A stretch of 64,000 bases of DNA from Pseudomonas sp. MF4836 (GCF_002018875.1 NZ_MVOL01000008.1:248001-312000); one strand, 5' to 3'. Shown: positions 1-9,152, numbered from the stretch's first letter. Notes: a model not told the origin generated them from the sequence alone. Made by a program: numbers and translations.

Positions 1-1031
1 AGACCGGGCTCAATACCCGGACCTTCGTGATTGGCGCCACCCCCCGGCAGATCACCGTGCCGGTGACCTACGACGTGGACAATCAGGAGGGCCGCCTGTC
101 GCCGACATTCGGCCTGTCGGTCAAGCCGGGGGTGGACTGGCTGCAACTGTTCGCCACCTACGGCAAGGGCTGGCGTCCGCCGGCCGTCACCGAAACCATG
201 ATTTCCGGGCGCCCCCACGGTGGCGGGGCCGAGAGCATGTACCCCAACCCGTTCCTCAAGCCGGAGCGTTCCACGGCCTGGGAGGTGGGGGTCAATGTGC
301 TCAAGGAGAACCTGTTTTTCAGCGAGGACCGGCTGGGGATCAAGGTTGCCTACTTCGACACCCGGGTCGACGACTTCATCTACATGAACATGGGCGTGCA
401 GCCGCCGGGTTATGGCATGGCCGGCATCGGCAACAGCGCCTACGTCAACAACCTGGAAGAAACCCACTTCCGTGGCGTCGAGTACCAGTTGGACTATGAC
501 GCCGGAAGCGCCTACGGCCAGCTGTCCTACACCCACATGATCGGCAGCAACGACTTCTGCGCCAAGACCGCGTGGCTGGGTGGGGTGACCCAAGCCGTCA
601 AGCAAGGCTCGGGGCGTGGGGCCATCGTGGTCGGCATGCGCCCCGATGATGCGGCCAACGCCGCCACCCAATGCAGCGCGATCCTCGGCTCGGCCGAGCA
701 CATGCCGATGGACCGTGGCGCGCTGACCCTGGGCGCACGCTTCTTCGAACGCAAGCTGGATATCGGTGCTCGCGCCCGTTACAGCGCCGGGTATGCGGTA
801 GAAGGCACCGCCACCACCACCGTGTCCCAGAGCGGCGTCTACCCGGCGGACTGGAAGCCCTACACCGTCTACGACCTCTATGGCAGCTACCGCGCCACCG
901 ATGAACTGACCCTGCGCCTGGCCATGGAAAACGTCACCGACCGCGCCTACCTGGTGCCCCTGGGCGACGTGCTGGCCTTCACCCTCGGCCGTGGCCGCAC
1001 CTTGCAGGGCACCGTGGAATATCAGTTCTGA
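1..1031 (+). CDS. hasR: Haem/hemophore TonB-dependent receptor HasR, C-terminal part (5' end outside window)
   Basis: This is the last ~343 residues of an outer-membrane TonB-dependent receptor that would take haem from the hemophore HasA. The open frame runs in from the window edge. The sequence shows the beta-barrel end of the family: a WRPP (FRAP-like) motif, then a histidine at nt 216-218 in GRPHGGG, then YPNPFLKPE, an NPNL-like box. Haem receptors carry their ligand histidine between these two motifs. The chain ends in VEYQF, a terminal-aromatic barrel signature. hasA follows 81 bp downstream, which supports HasR over a generic siderophore receptor. Plug domain and TonB box lie outside the window. 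Confidence 0.93.
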   Translation, partial: TGLNTRTFVIGATPRQITVPVTYDVDNQEGRLSPTFGLSVKPGVDWLQLFATYGKGWRPPAVTETMISGRPHGGGAESMYPNPFLKPERSTAWEVGVNVLKENLFFSEDRLGIKVAYFDTRVDDFIYMNMGVQPPGYGMAGIGNSAYVNNLEETHFRGVEYQLDYDAGSAYGQLSYTHMIGSNDFCAKTAWLGGVTQAVKQGSGRGAIVVGMRPDDAANAATQCSAILGSAEHMPMDRGALTLGARFFERKLDIGARARYSAGYAVEGTATTTVSQSGVYPADWKPYTVYDLYGSYRATDELTLRLAMENVTDRAYLVPLGDVLAFTLGRGRTLQGTVEYQF

Positions 1032-1035
1032 CCCC

Positions 1036-1083
1036 TTTTGCCCAATGACGGGCAAAACCGGAGCCGGCAGGAGTCGGCTTCGG
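1036..1083 (+). promoter_or_regulatory. Two hairpins between hasR and hasA
   Basis: The 81-bp gap contains TTTTGCCC (1036-1043) and its exact complement GGGCAAAA (1050-1057) around a 6-base loop. Directly after comes an imperfect pair, CCGGAGCCG with CGGCTTCGG (about 1058-1083). Neither is followed by a T-run, so a complete rho-independent stop is unlikely. Inference: they partly attenuate read-through from hasR or protect the 5' end of a processed hasA message. Confidence 0.55.
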
Positions 1084-1112
1084 AGTGACCAACCTATGTA
1101 TTGGAGTTTTGC

Positions 1113-1724
1113 ATGAGCATTTCAATTTCCTACAGCGCTACCTACGGCGGCGTCAGCGTTGCGAACTACCTGACTGACTGGTCGGCCTACTTTGGCGACG
1201 TCAACCATCGTCCGGGCCAGGTGGTCGACGGCACCAACACCGGCGGCTTCAACCCGGGCCCGTTCGACGGCACCCAATACGCGCTGAAGAGCACCAACAG
1301 CGACGCCGCGTTCGTGGCCGATGGTGAATTGCACTACACCCTGTTCAGCGCGCCGAGCCACACCGTCTGGGGTTCGCTGGACACCATCTCCCTGGGTGAC
1401 ACCCTGGCCGGCGGCACCACCGCCAACCCGTACAACCTGGTCAGCCAGGAAGTCAGCTTCACCAACCTGGGCCTCGAGAGCCTGAAAACCGAAGGCCGTG
1501 AAGGCGACGTGCACAAAGTCATCTACGGCCTGATGAGCGGCGACAGCTCGGCCCTGGCTGGCGAAATCGACGCTCTGCTCAAAGCCATCGACCCAAGCCT
1601 GTCGGTGAACTCGACGTTCGACGACCTGGCGGCTGCCGGTATCGCCCACGCCAACCCGGCTGCTGCCGACGTCGGCCTGGTGGGTGTGCAGGACGTGCCT
1701 CAGGACTGGGCCCTGGCGGCCTGA
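1113..1724 (+). CDS. hasA: Hemophore HasA
   Basis: Extracellular haem-binding protein that captures haem and passes it to HasR. The 203 residues match the family length (about 205 in P. aeruginosa). The N-terminus MSISISYSATYGG is typical. His32, Tyr75 and His83 fall exactly at the axial-ligand and hydrogen-bond positions known for HasA. There is no N-terminal signal peptide; the C-terminal tail ending DWALAA fits the uncleaved or late-cleaved type I secretion signal. The start at 1113 is preferred over an in-frame TTG at 1101, because GGAG at 1103-1106 is then a correctly spaced ribosome site. The secretion genes hasDEF follow. Confidence 0.97.
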   Translation: MSISISYSATYGGVSVANYLTDWSAYFGDVNHRPGQVVDGTNTGGFNPGPFDGTQYALKSTNSDAAFVADGELHYTLFSAPSHTVWGSLDTISLGDTLAGGTTANPYNLVSQEVSFTNLGLESLKTEGREGDVHKVIYGLMSGDSSALAGEIDALLKAIDPSLSVNSTFDDLAAAGIAHANPAAADVGLVGVQDVPQDWALAA

Positions 1725-1746
1725 GTGCCGGTTTGAGGCATAAAAA

Positions 1747-1776
1747 AGCGAATGCCGGATCGCTCCCGCATTCGCT
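1747..1776 (+). promoter_or_regulatory. Perfect hairpin downstream of hasA
   Basis: AGCGAATGC (1747-1755) pairs perfectly with GCATTCGCT (1768-1776) across a 12-base loop. An A6 run precedes it and no T-run follows on the plus strand. It therefore does not look like a full terminator of hasA. It could block 3'-exonucleases and stabilise the hasA message, raising HasA over HasDEF (inference). Confidence 0.6.
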
Positions 1777-1885
1777 CGCTTGAATCACCTCCGTCGCCCG
1801 AGTTTTCGAAGGCCAGGGCGGCGGCGGTGGCAAATTCTGGGGAGCGCCGTGGTGCCTGTCAATGCACGTGGCGCGCCTCTTGCCG

Positions 1886-1906
1886 ATCCGTTCTGCAAGA
1901 ACGGAT
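1886..1906 (+). promoter_or_regulatory. Second perfect hairpin before hasD
   Basis: ATCCGTTCT (1886-1894) and AGAACGGAT (1898-1906) form a 9-bp stem with a 3-base loop, ending 26 bases before the hasD ribosome site. There is no T-run. As a tight stem it could slow read-through into hasDEF, or it could be a protein-binding palindrome. Confidence 0.55.
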
Positions 1907-1942
1907 GGCGCTCTATCCCTCGACATCCAACAGGACACCTTG

Positions 1943-3724
1943 ATGAGCAGGCCGAATTCACTTGCCGGTTCCGAGACGCTGGCGGCCCTGGCGGCCTATA
2001 AAAGCGGCTTCTTCAACATCGGCCTGTTTTCGGCGGTGATCAACCTGCTGATGCTGGCGCCCGCCCTGTACATGTTGCAGGTGTATGACCGGGTGCTGGC
2101 CTCGGGCAATCAGATGACCCTGTTGATGCTGACGCTGATGATTCTCGGCCTGTTCGGCCTGATGGGCGCGTTGGAGTGGGTGCGCAGCCAGGTGGTGATC
2201 CGCCTCGGCACGCAGATGGACATGCGGTTGAACCAGCGGGTGTACGACGCCGCGTTCGAAGCCCAGCTCAAGGGCAGCCCCCAGGCCGCCGGCCAGGCCC
2301 TGAACGACCTGACCGCGCTGCGCCAGTTCGCCACCGGCAATGCGCTGTTCGCGTTTTTTGATGCGCCGTGGTTCCCGGTGTACCTGCTGGTGATCTTTCT
2401 GTTTCACCCCTGGCTCGGCCTGCTGGCCCTGGGCGGCGCGGTATTGCTGGTGGTGCTGGCCTGGGTCAACCAGCACATCTGCCAGGCGCCGTTGAGCGCG
2501 GCCAGCCAACTGTCCATCAGCACCAGCCAGCAGGCCACGGCCAACTTGCGCAATGCCGATGTGATCGAAGCCATGGGCATGCTGGGTGCCCTGCGCGGGC
2601 GCTGGTTTGCCGGGCATCAGGCGTTTCTGGCCCAGCAGAACCTGGCCAGCGAAAAGACTGCCACCGTCAGCGCCTGGTCCAAGGGCGTGCGTCTGGCCCT
2701 GCAATCGTTGGTGCTGGGCCTCGGCGCCTTGCTGGCGGTGCAGGGTGAAATCACCCCGGGGATGATGATTGCCGGTTCGATCCTCATGGGCCGGGTGCTG
2801 AGCCCGATCGACCAACTGATTGCGGTGTGGAAACAATGGAGTTCGGCGCGCCTGGCCTATGAGCGCCTGTCGGCTTTGCTCCAGGCCCACCCGGCGCGCC
2901 CGCAACGCATGAGCCTGCCTGCGCCGCGTGGCGAGTTGCAGGTACAAGCCCTGAGTGCCTGCGCCCCGGGCAGCCGGCGGCCGGCCTTGAGCAACCTCGG
3001 GTTCAGCCTGCCGGCGGGCAACGTGTTGGGGGTGATCGGCCCGTCCGGTTGCGGCAAGTCGACCCTGGCTCGGCTGCTGGTCGGGGCCTGGACGCCGCTG
3101 ACCGGCAAGGTGCGCCTCGACGGCGCCGACCTTGGGCAATGGGATCGCCAGCAACTGGGCCCGCATATCGGCTACCTGCCCCAGGACGTGCAACTGTTTG
3201 CCGGCAGCATTGCCGAGAACATTGCCCGCCTGGGGCCGGTGGACTCGGCCAAGGTGCTGGCGGCGGCGCAGATGGCCGGGGTGCACTCGTTGATCCTGCA
3301 ATTGCCACAAGGCTATGACACGCAGTTGGGGGAGGGTGGCGCCGGGTTGTCCGGCGGGCAGAAGCAGCGCATCGGCCTGGCCCGTGCCCTGTATGACCTG
3401 CCGGCGCTGATCGTGCTCGATGAGCCCAACTCCAACCTCGATGAAGCCGGCGAGCAGGCCCTGCTCCAGGCCATCACCCAGCTCAAGCAACAGCAGCGCA
3501 CGCTGGTCCTGATTACCCACAAGCCCAACGTCCTGACCCTCACCGACCAGTTGATGATCCTGCGCGACGGTCAGCTGCAGGCCTTCGGCCCGACGGCGCG
3601 GGTGCTGGAGGCCAGCCAGAAAGCCAAGGCCCCGCCAGCGCCCCCGGTGAGCAACCCGGTGACCGCGTTGAACATGAATTACCGGCTGGGCGTAGCGACC
3701 AGCCCTGAAGGGAAAAAAGCATGA
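1943..3724 (+). CDS. hasD: HasD, type I secretion ABC transporter (permease-ATPase)
   Basis: Inner-membrane ABC exporter that powers HasA secretion. The 593 residues have an N-terminal membrane domain (hydrophobic segments from about residue 20 to 300) and a C-terminal ATPase. Walker A GPSGCGKST lies near 366-374, the signature LSGGQKQR near 468, and Walker B ALIVLDEP near 487-494. There is no N-terminal C39 peptidase domain, as expected for the PrtD/HasD class. ATG 1943 is chosen because AGGA sits 7 bases upstream; an in-frame ATG at 1862 would translate through the hairpin and has no such site. The stop overlaps the hasE start (ATGA). Confidence 0.94.
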   Translation: MSRPNSLAGSETLAALAAYKSGFFNIGLFSAVINLLMLAPALYMLQVYDRVLASGNQMTLLMLTLMILGLFGLMGALEWVRSQVVIRLGTQMDMRLNQRVYDAAFEAQLKGSPQAAGQALNDLTALRQFATGNALFAFFDAPWFPVYLLVIFLFHPWLGLLALGGAVLLVVLAWVNQHICQAPLSAASQLSISTSQQATANLRNADVIEAMGMLGALRGRWFAGHQAFLAQQNLASEKTATVSAWSKGVRLALQSLVLGLGALLAVQGEITPGMMIAGSILMGRVLSPIDQLIAVWKQWSSARLAYERLSALLQAHPARPQRMSLPAPRGELQVQALSACAPGSRRPALSNLGFSLPAGNVLGVIGPSGCGKSTLARLLVGAWTPLTGKVRLDGADLGQWDRQQLGPHIGYLPQDVQLFAGSIAENIARLGPVDSAKVLAAAQMAGVHSLILQLPQGYDTQLGEGGAGLSGGQKQRIGLARALYDLPALIVLDEPNSNLDEAGEQALLQAITQLKQQQRTLVLITHKPNVLTLTDQLMILRDGQLQAFGPTARVLEASQKAKAPPAPPVSNPVTALNMNYRLGVATSPEGKKA

Positions 3725-5070
3725 GCCAGTCCCACGCCAGCGCGGCGCCGCCGCTGCCTACCGCCGAGGCCCCGAGCAATGTGCTGCCCCTGGACCACAA
3801 ACACCATTCGCGCCTGGGTTGGCTGCTGGTGCTCGGCGGCTTTGCCGCCTTTCTGGGCTGGGCGGCGTGGGCGCCCCTGGACAAGGGCGTGGCGGTGTCC
3901 GGCAAGGTCATGGTTTCGGGCCACCGCAAGGCGGTGCAGCACCCCAGTGGCGGGATTGTCGAGCATATCGAGGTGCGCGACGGCCAGTTGGTGAGTGCCG
4001 GGCAGGTGCTGCTGCGCCTCAAGGAAACCCCGTTGCGCACCCAGATGCAGTCCTTGCGTGCGCAGTATCTCGGTTCCCTGGCCAGCGAGGCGCGGCTGAA
4101 TGCCGAGCGTGAAGGCGCCACCCGCATTGAATTCAGCCCCGAACTGCTGGCCCTGGCCGCCGAGCCCGAGGTGGCCGCGACCATGGCCCTGCAACGCCAG
4201 CTGTTCAGCAGCCGGCGCGAGGCCCTGGCCATGGAGCAGCAGGGCATTGGCGAAACCATCGCCGGCACCCAGGCGCAACTCTCGGGCACCCGTGACTCCC
4301 AGGCCAGCAAACAGCAGCAGCGCAAGGCCTTGAGCGAGCAATTGCAGGGCCTGCGCGAGCTGGCGCGGGACGGCTACATCCCGCGTAACCGGTTGCTCGA
4401 CAGTGAGCGGCTGTACGCGCAGATCGACGGTTCGATCGCCGAAGACTTCGGGCGCATTGGTCAGTTGCAGCGCCAGATCCTCGAATTGCGCCTGCGTATT
4501 CGACAACTGTCCGAAGAGTTCCAGAAGGAAGTGCGCAGCCAACTGGCCGACACCCGCCCGCGCAGCGAAGACCTGCGCAACCGCCTGGCTTCGGCCGAGT
4601 TCGAGCTGGCCAACAGTCAGGTCCGGGCACCGGCCGCCGGGGTGGTCGTGGGGCTGCAGGTGTTTACCGAGGGTGGGGTGATCAAGCCCGGCGAAGCGCT
4701 GATGGAAATCGTGCCCCAGGGCGAGCCTTTGCTGGTGGAGGCCCGGGTGCCGGTGCAGATGGTCGACAAGGTGCACCCCGGGCTGCCGGTGGAACTGATG
4801 TTCTCGGCCTTCAGCCAGAGCACCACGCCCCGGGTGGCGGGAGAGGTGACCCTGGTGTCTGCCGATCGCCAGGTCGACGAGCGCACCGACGAGCCTTATT
4901 ACACCTTGCGTGCCCAGGTCAGCGCCGAGGGCATGCAGCAACTGCAAGGTTTGCAGATCCGTCCGGGAATGCCGGTGGAGGCGTTTGTCCGTACCGGTGA
5001 GCGTTCGATGCTCAATTACCTGTTCAAGCCCCTGCTGGACCGCACCCACATGGCCTTGGTGGAAGAATGA
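3721..5070 (+). CDS. hasE: HasE, HlyD-family membrane fusion protein
   Basis: Periplasmic adaptor joining HasD to the outer-membrane tunnel. The 449 residues start with a short cytoplasmic tail and one membrane helix at about 32-52. A barrel-sandwich/lipoyl half (VSGKVMVSGHRKAVQHPSGG), a long coiled-coil hairpin rich in Q, L, E and R (about 150-290), and the second lipoyl half with the HlyD beta domain follow. It overlaps hasD and hasF by four bases each (ATGA), indicating translational coupling within the exporter set. Confidence 0.93.
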   Translation: MSQSHASAAPPLPTAEAPSNVLPLDHKHHSRLGWLLVLGGFAAFLGWAAWAPLDKGVAVSGKVMVSGHRKAVQHPSGGIVEHIEVRDGQLVSAGQVLLRLKETPLRTQMQSLRAQYLGSLASEARLNAEREGATRIEFSPELLALAAEPEVAATMALQRQLFSSRREALAMEQQGIGETIAGTQAQLSGTRDSQASKQQQRKALSEQLQGLRELARDGYIPRNRLLDSERLYAQIDGSIAEDFGRIGQLQRQILELRLRIRQLSEEFQKEVRSQLADTRPRSEDLRNRLASAEFELANSQVRAPAAGVVVGLQVFTEGGVIKPGEALMEIVPQGEPLLVEARVPVQMVDKVHPGLPVELMFSAFSQSTTPRVAGEVTLVSADRQVDERTDEPYYTLRAQVSAEGMQQLQGLQIRPGMPVEAFVRTGERSMLNYLFKPLLDRTHMALVEE

Positions 5071-6410
5071 AGTCGCGTCCCCTGCAACTGGCCCTGCTAG
5101 GGCTGGCGTTTTTGTGTGCTCCGGCGGCCCAGGCCCTGGGTTTGCTCCAGGCCTACGACCTGGCGGTGCTCAACGACCCGACCTTCCATGCGGCACTCAA
5201 GGAACGCGACGCCGGTGAAGAAAACCGCGTCATCGGCCGCTCCGCGCTGCTGCCCAATCTGTCCTGGAGCTACAACAATTCGCGCAATGAATCCGAGGTG
5301 ACCCAGACCCTGCCCCAGGGTGATGTCACCACCGACCGCGATTACCGCAGCTACGCCGCGACCCTGACCCTGCAACAACCCCTGCTCGATTACGAAGCCT
5401 ATGCGCGTTATCGCCAGGGGGCGGCCCAGGCGCTGTTTGCCGATGAGCGCTTTCGCAGCAAGAGCCAGGAATTGGCGGTGCGCTTGCTGGGGGCCTACAG
5501 CCAGGCCTTGCTGGCCCAGGAGCGCATTGAGTTGAGTCAGGCGCAACGGCGCACCTACGCCGAGCGCTTGCAACTCAACCAGCGCCTGCTGCAAGGCGGC
5601 GAGGGCACCCGCACCGATGTTCTGGAAACCCAGGCCCGGCTATCCCTGGCCCTGGCCGACGAGATCGAATCCCGGGACCTGCAGGACACCGCCCTGCGGG
5701 AGTTGGAGGCGATCGTCGGCCAGCCGTTGCAGATCGACGAGCTGGACCCCCTGGTCCGGCGCTTTGAAATCCAGCCGCTGCAGCCCAACCGCTTCGACAC
5801 CTGGCGCGACCTGGCCCTGGCCAATAACCCGGAACTGGCCTCCCAGCATCACGCCCTGCGTGCCGCGGAATATGAGGTGGAGCGCAAGCGCGCGGGGCAC
5901 TTGCCCAAGGTCAGCCTGTACGCCAGCAGCCGCCAGACCAGCTCCGATTCGGAAAGCAGTTACAACCAGAAGTACGACACCAACACCGTTGGTATCCAGG
6001 TCAGCGTGCCGTTGTTTGCCGGTGGCTCGGTCTCGGCGTCGACCCGTCAGGCCGCCAGCCAGCTGTCCCAGGCCCAGTACGAGCTGGACGCGCAAACTGC
6101 CAGCACTCTGATCGAGCTGCGCAAGCAGTTCAACCTCAACAGCAGTGGCGCGGCCAAGGTCCGGGCCTATGAAATGGCCGTCAGCTCGGCCGAAGCCCTG
6201 GTGCTGGCCACGCAGAAAAGCGTGCATGGCGGGGAACGGGTCAACCTCGATGTGCTGGACGCCGAACAACAACTGTTCAGCGCCCGCCGCAACCTGGCCG
6301 ATGCCCGCCACGCCTACCTGCTGGCGCGTATCCAGCTCAAGTACTACGCCGGGCTGCTCAACGAACAGGATTTGCAGCAGTTGGCCGGCTACTTCCACCC
6401 CCTGGGCTGA
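5067..6410 (+). CDS. hasF: HasF, TolC-family outer-membrane export tunnel
   Basis: Outer-membrane channel of the HasA exporter. The 447 residues begin with a signal peptide ending APAAQA (cleavage after about residue 23). Two TolC-type repeats of long helices follow, with the usual LGLLQAYDLAVLNDPTF opening and duplicated helix-rich segments. P. aeruginosa and related strains carry a dedicated TolC partner in this position, whereas Serratia uses a TolC gene elsewhere. It is the last gene of the operon and its ATG overlaps the hasE stop. Confidence 0.92.
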   Translation: MKSRPLQLALLGLAFLCAPAAQALGLLQAYDLAVLNDPTFHAALKERDAGEENRVIGRSALLPNLSWSYNNSRNESEVTQTLPQGDVTTDRDYRSYAATLTLQQPLLDYEAYARYRQGAAQALFADERFRSKSQELAVRLLGAYSQALLAQERIELSQAQRRTYAERLQLNQRLLQGGEGTRTDVLETQARLSLALADEIESRDLQDTALRELEAIVGQPLQIDELDPLVRRFEIQPLQPNRFDTWRDLALANNPELASQHHALRAAEYEVERKRAGHLPKVSLYASSRQTSSDSESSYNQKYDTNTVGIQVSVPLFAGGSVSASTRQAASQLSQAQYELDAQTASTLIELRKQFNLNSSGAAKVRAYEMAVSSAEALVLATQKSVHGGERVNLDVLDAEQQLFSARRNLADARHAYLLARIQLKYYAGLLNEQDLQQLAGYFHPLG

Positions 6411-6436
6411 CACCGCCCCCCGGCACCAACCCACCC

Positions 6437-6521
6437 CTGTAGGCGCTGGCTTGCCAGCGATGGCAATTTCGAACCCAGCGAAAGATCCAAGACCGCCTCG
6501 CCGGCAAGCCGGCTCCTACAG
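6437..6521. repeat. REP-type inverted pair after hasF
   Basis: CTGTAGGCGCTGGCTTGCCAGCG at the left and CGCCGGCAAGCCGGCTCCTACAG at the right form an outward-facing inverted pair about 85 bp across. This is the familiar Pseudomonas REP pattern (TGTAGGAGCCGGCTTGCCGGCG). It lies between the convergent ends of hasF and trmA and may protect the hasF 3' end. Confidence 0.85.
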
Positions 6522-6534
6522 AGGACGCAGAATG

Positions 6535-6561
6535 AAAACGGCCGTCTCGAGGACGGCCGTT
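6535..6561 (-). terminator. Rho-independent terminator of trmA
   Basis: AACGGCCGTC (6537-6546) pairs with GACGGCCGTT (6552-6561) around a 5-base loop. Read on the minus strand, the stem is followed by a short T-run (complement of the A4 at 6535-6538). It lies 18 bp after the trmA stop. Confidence 0.85.
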
Positions 6562-6578
6562 GGCGCGAGCGGGGCGGA

Positions 6579-7658
6579 TCAGCGCCGGGTCAGCAACACC
6601 CCGGATTCCATATGGTGGGTCCACGGGAATTGGTCGAACAGCGCGCAGCGGGTGATGCGGTGCGTGTCGTGCAGCTGGGCGATGTTGTCCGCCAGGGTTT
6701 GCGGGTTGCACGAGATGTACAGGATGTTGTCGAAGCGCCGGGTCAGTTCGCAGGTGTCCGGGTCCATGCCTGCACGCGGCGGGTCGACGAACACACTGCC
6801 GAATTCGTAGCTTTTCAGGTCCACGCCCTGCAAGCGGCGGAACGGCCGCACTTCGTTCAGGGCTTCGGTCAACTCTTCGGCAGACAGACGCACCAGGGTG
6901 ACGTTATCCACCGCGTTTTCGCTGAGGTTGCTCAACGCCGCATTCACCGAGGTCTTGCTGATTTCCGTGGCCAGCACCTTGCGTACCCGGGTGGCCAGGG
7001 GCAGGGTGAAGTTGCCGTTGCCGCAGTACAGTTCCAGCAGGTCGTCCGGGCGTTCGCCCAGGGCGTCGTAGGCCCAGTTGAGCATCTTCTGGTTCACGGT
7101 GCCGTTGGGCTGGGTGAAGGCGCCTTCGGGTTGGCGGTAGCTGAAGGTGCGGCCGCCGACGTCGAGTTGCTCCACCACGTAATCGCGGCCGATCACTTCA
7201 CGCTTGCCCTTGGAGCGGCCGATCACGCTGACCTGCAACTCGGCCGCGAGCCTGCTCGCCGCCGCGTGCCAGTGCTCGTCCAGCGGACGGTGATAGCACA
7301 GGGTAATCATCGCGTCGCCGGCCAGGGTAGTGAGGAACTCCACCTGGAACAGCTTGTGGCTCAGGGCGGCGCTGGCCTTCCAGGCCGCCTTGAGCTGCGG
7401 CATCAGCTGATTGATGCGCAGGCTGGCGATGGGGAACTCTTCGATCAGGATCGGTGTGCGTTTGTCTTCCTGGGAAAACATCGCGTAGTGCCGCTCACCG
7501 GCTTCGCGCCACAGGCGGAACTCGGCGCGCAGGCGGAAGTTCTGCAGCGGCGAGTCGAAAACCTGCGGCTCGGGCGCATCGAAGGGGGCCAGCAGGTCAC
7601 GCAGGCGCGTGACCTTGTCTTGCAGTTGTACGGCGTAAGAGGCGGCGTCAAAAGTCAT
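6579..7658 (-). CDS. trmA: tRNA (uracil-5-)-methyltransferase TrmA
   Basis: SAM-dependent enzyme that makes 5-methyluridine 54 in tRNA (and at one site in tmRNA). The 359 residues are close to the E. coli length (366). It shows the SAM motif LLELYCGNGNF, the DPPRAG motif, and the catalytic cysteine 317 in YISCNPQTL, matching Cys324 of the E. coli enzyme. The family N-terminus (YAVQLQDK, then the LRAEFRLWREAGERHYAMF stretch) is intact. Its ATG overlaps the stop of the upstream permease gene by three bases, so the two are probably cotranscribed. Confidence 0.96.
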   Translation of the reverse strand: MTFDAASYAVQLQDKVTRLRDLLAPFDAPEPQVFDSPLQNFRLRAEFRLWREAGERHYAMFSQEDKRTPILIEEFPIASLRINQLMPQLKAAWKASAALSHKLFQVEFLTTLAGDAMITLCYHRPLDEHWHAAASRLAAELQVSVIGRSKGKREVIGRDYVVEQLDVGGRTFSYRQPEGAFTQPNGTVNQKMLNWAYDALGERPDDLLELYCGNGNFTLPLATRVRKVLATEISKTSVNAALSNLSENAVDNVTLVRLSAEELTEALNEVRPFRRLQGVDLKSYEFGSVFVDPPRAGMDPDTCELTRRFDNILYISCNPQTLADNIAQLHDTHRITRCALFDQFPWTHHMESGVLLTRR

Positions 7659-8947
7659 GCGGGGTAGCCCAGCTTGATCACAAACAGAATCGACAGGATC
7701 ACCAGGGCCGGGTTCAGCTCACGGGCGCGGCCCGACAGCAGCTTGATCACGGTCCAGGAAATAAAGCCGAAGGCGATGCCGTTGGCGATGGAGTAGGTGA
7801 ACGGCATCGCCAGGGCGGTGACCACCACTGGCGCGGCGACGGTGATGTCGTCCCAGTCGATTTCGGCCAGGCCCGACGTCATCAGCACCGCCACGAACAG
7901 CAGCGCCGGAGCGGTGGCGAAAGGCGGCACGCTGGCGGCCAGTGGCGAGAAAAACAGCGCCAGCAGGAACAGGATCGCCACCACGATGGCGGTCAAGCCG
8001 GTGCGGCCGCCGGCACTGACGCCGGCAGCGGACTCGATGTAGCTGGTGGTGGTCGAGGTGCCCAGCAGCGAGCCGGCCATGGCCGCCGTGCTGTCGGCGA
8101 TCAGCGCACGGCCCATTTTCGGCATGTGGCCGTCCTTGCCCATCAGCCCGGCGCGCTTGGCGACGCCGATCAGGGTCCCGGAGTTGTCGAACAGGTCGAC
8201 GAACAGGAAGGCGAAAATCACGCTGATCAGGCCGAAGTCCAGCGCGCCCTTGATGTCCAGCTGCAGGAAGGTCGGGGCCAGGGACGGCGGCATGGACGTC
8301 ACGCCACCGAACGCGGTGACGCCCAGCAGAATCGAAACGATGGTCACCACCAAAATGCCGATCAGCACCGCACCGCGCACTTTCAGGGCCTCCAGGGCCA
8401 CGATCAGGGCGAAGCCCAGGGACGCGAGGATCGGCGCCGGTTTTGTCAGGTCGCCCAGGCCCACCAGGGTCGACGAGTTGCCGACTACGATCTCGGCGTT
8501 ATGCAGGGCGATCAACGCCAGGAACAGGCCGATACCGGCCGCAATTGCCGAACGCAGCGGCAGCGGGATGCTGTTGATGATCCATTCGCGGATACGAAAG
8601 ATCGACAGGATGAAGAACAGCACCGCCGAGATGAACACCGCCCCCAGCGCCACTTGCCAGGTGTGGCCCATGTGCAGGACCACGGTGTAGGTAAAGAAGG
8701 CGTTCAGGCCCATGCCCGGTGCCAGGGCGATCGGGTAGTTGGCGATCAGGCCCATGATGGTGGAGCCGATGGCTGCCGCCAGGCAGGTGGCAACGAAGAT
8801 CGCACCCTTGTCCATGCCGGTCTCGCCGAGAATGCTCGGGTTGACGAACAGGATGTAGGCCATGGCCAGGAAGGTGGTGATGCCCGCCAGGATCTCGGTG
8901 CGTACGTTGGTGTTGTGTGCCTTGAGTTGAAACAGCCTTTCCAGCAT
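7655..8947 (-). CDS. NCS2/AzgA-type adenine-guanine-hypoxanthine permease
   Basis: A 430-residue polytopic protein with about 12-14 hydrophobic segments. The start MLERLFQLKAHNTNVRTEI and the motifs ATCLAAAIGSTIMGL, PGMGLNAFFTYT and GTSTTTSYIESAAGV are typical of the AzgA branch of nucleobase:cation symporters (E. coli AdeP/AdeQ, GhxP/GhxQ). The substrate is probably adenine or guanine/hypoxanthine; I cannot tell which. No purine riboswitch was seen in the 200 bp upstream. The stop codon is shared with the start of trmA. Confidence 0.88.
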   Translation of the reverse strand: MLERLFQLKAHNTNVRTEILAGITTFLAMAYILFVNPSILGETGMDKGAIFVATCLAAAIGSTIMGLIANYPIALAPGMGLNAFFTYTVVLHMGHTWQVALGAVFISAVLFFILSIFRIREWIINSIPLPLRSAIAAGIGLFLALIALHNAEIVVGNSSTLVGLGDLTKPAPILASLGFALIVALEALKVRGAVLIGILVVTIVSILLGVTAFGGVTSMPPSLAPTFLQLDIKGALDFGLISVIFAFLFVDLFDNSGTLIGVAKRAGLMGKDGHMPKMGRALIADSTAAMAGSLLGTSTTTSYIESAAGVSAGGRTGLTAIVVAILFLLALFFSPLAASVPPFATAPALLFVAVLMTSGLAEIDWDDITVAAPVVVTALAMPFTYSIANGIAFGFISWTVIKLLSGRARELNPALVILSILFVIKLGYPA

Positions 8948-9152
8948 GTCTGCTCCCCGTGGCGCGCCGGGCGCCGTGAATGTATCGACCTAAACAGCAA
9001 AGCACAGACCGCCGGAGGCGCCTGAGGAATTTCAGTGGGTCGGAAAAAGCCGCGCATCATACCAGCAGCGTGGGCTAATGGCTGCGATCGTCGGCGATGT
9101 TTTGCCTGCCGGGCGAGTGGGGCATACTGCGCCGACGTTTCGGGGGGGATTT

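Noticed and set aside
1862..1942. Upstream in-frame ATG for hasD
   Set aside because: It would add 27 residues translated through a perfect hairpin; ATG 1943 has an AGGA site and the family N-terminus.
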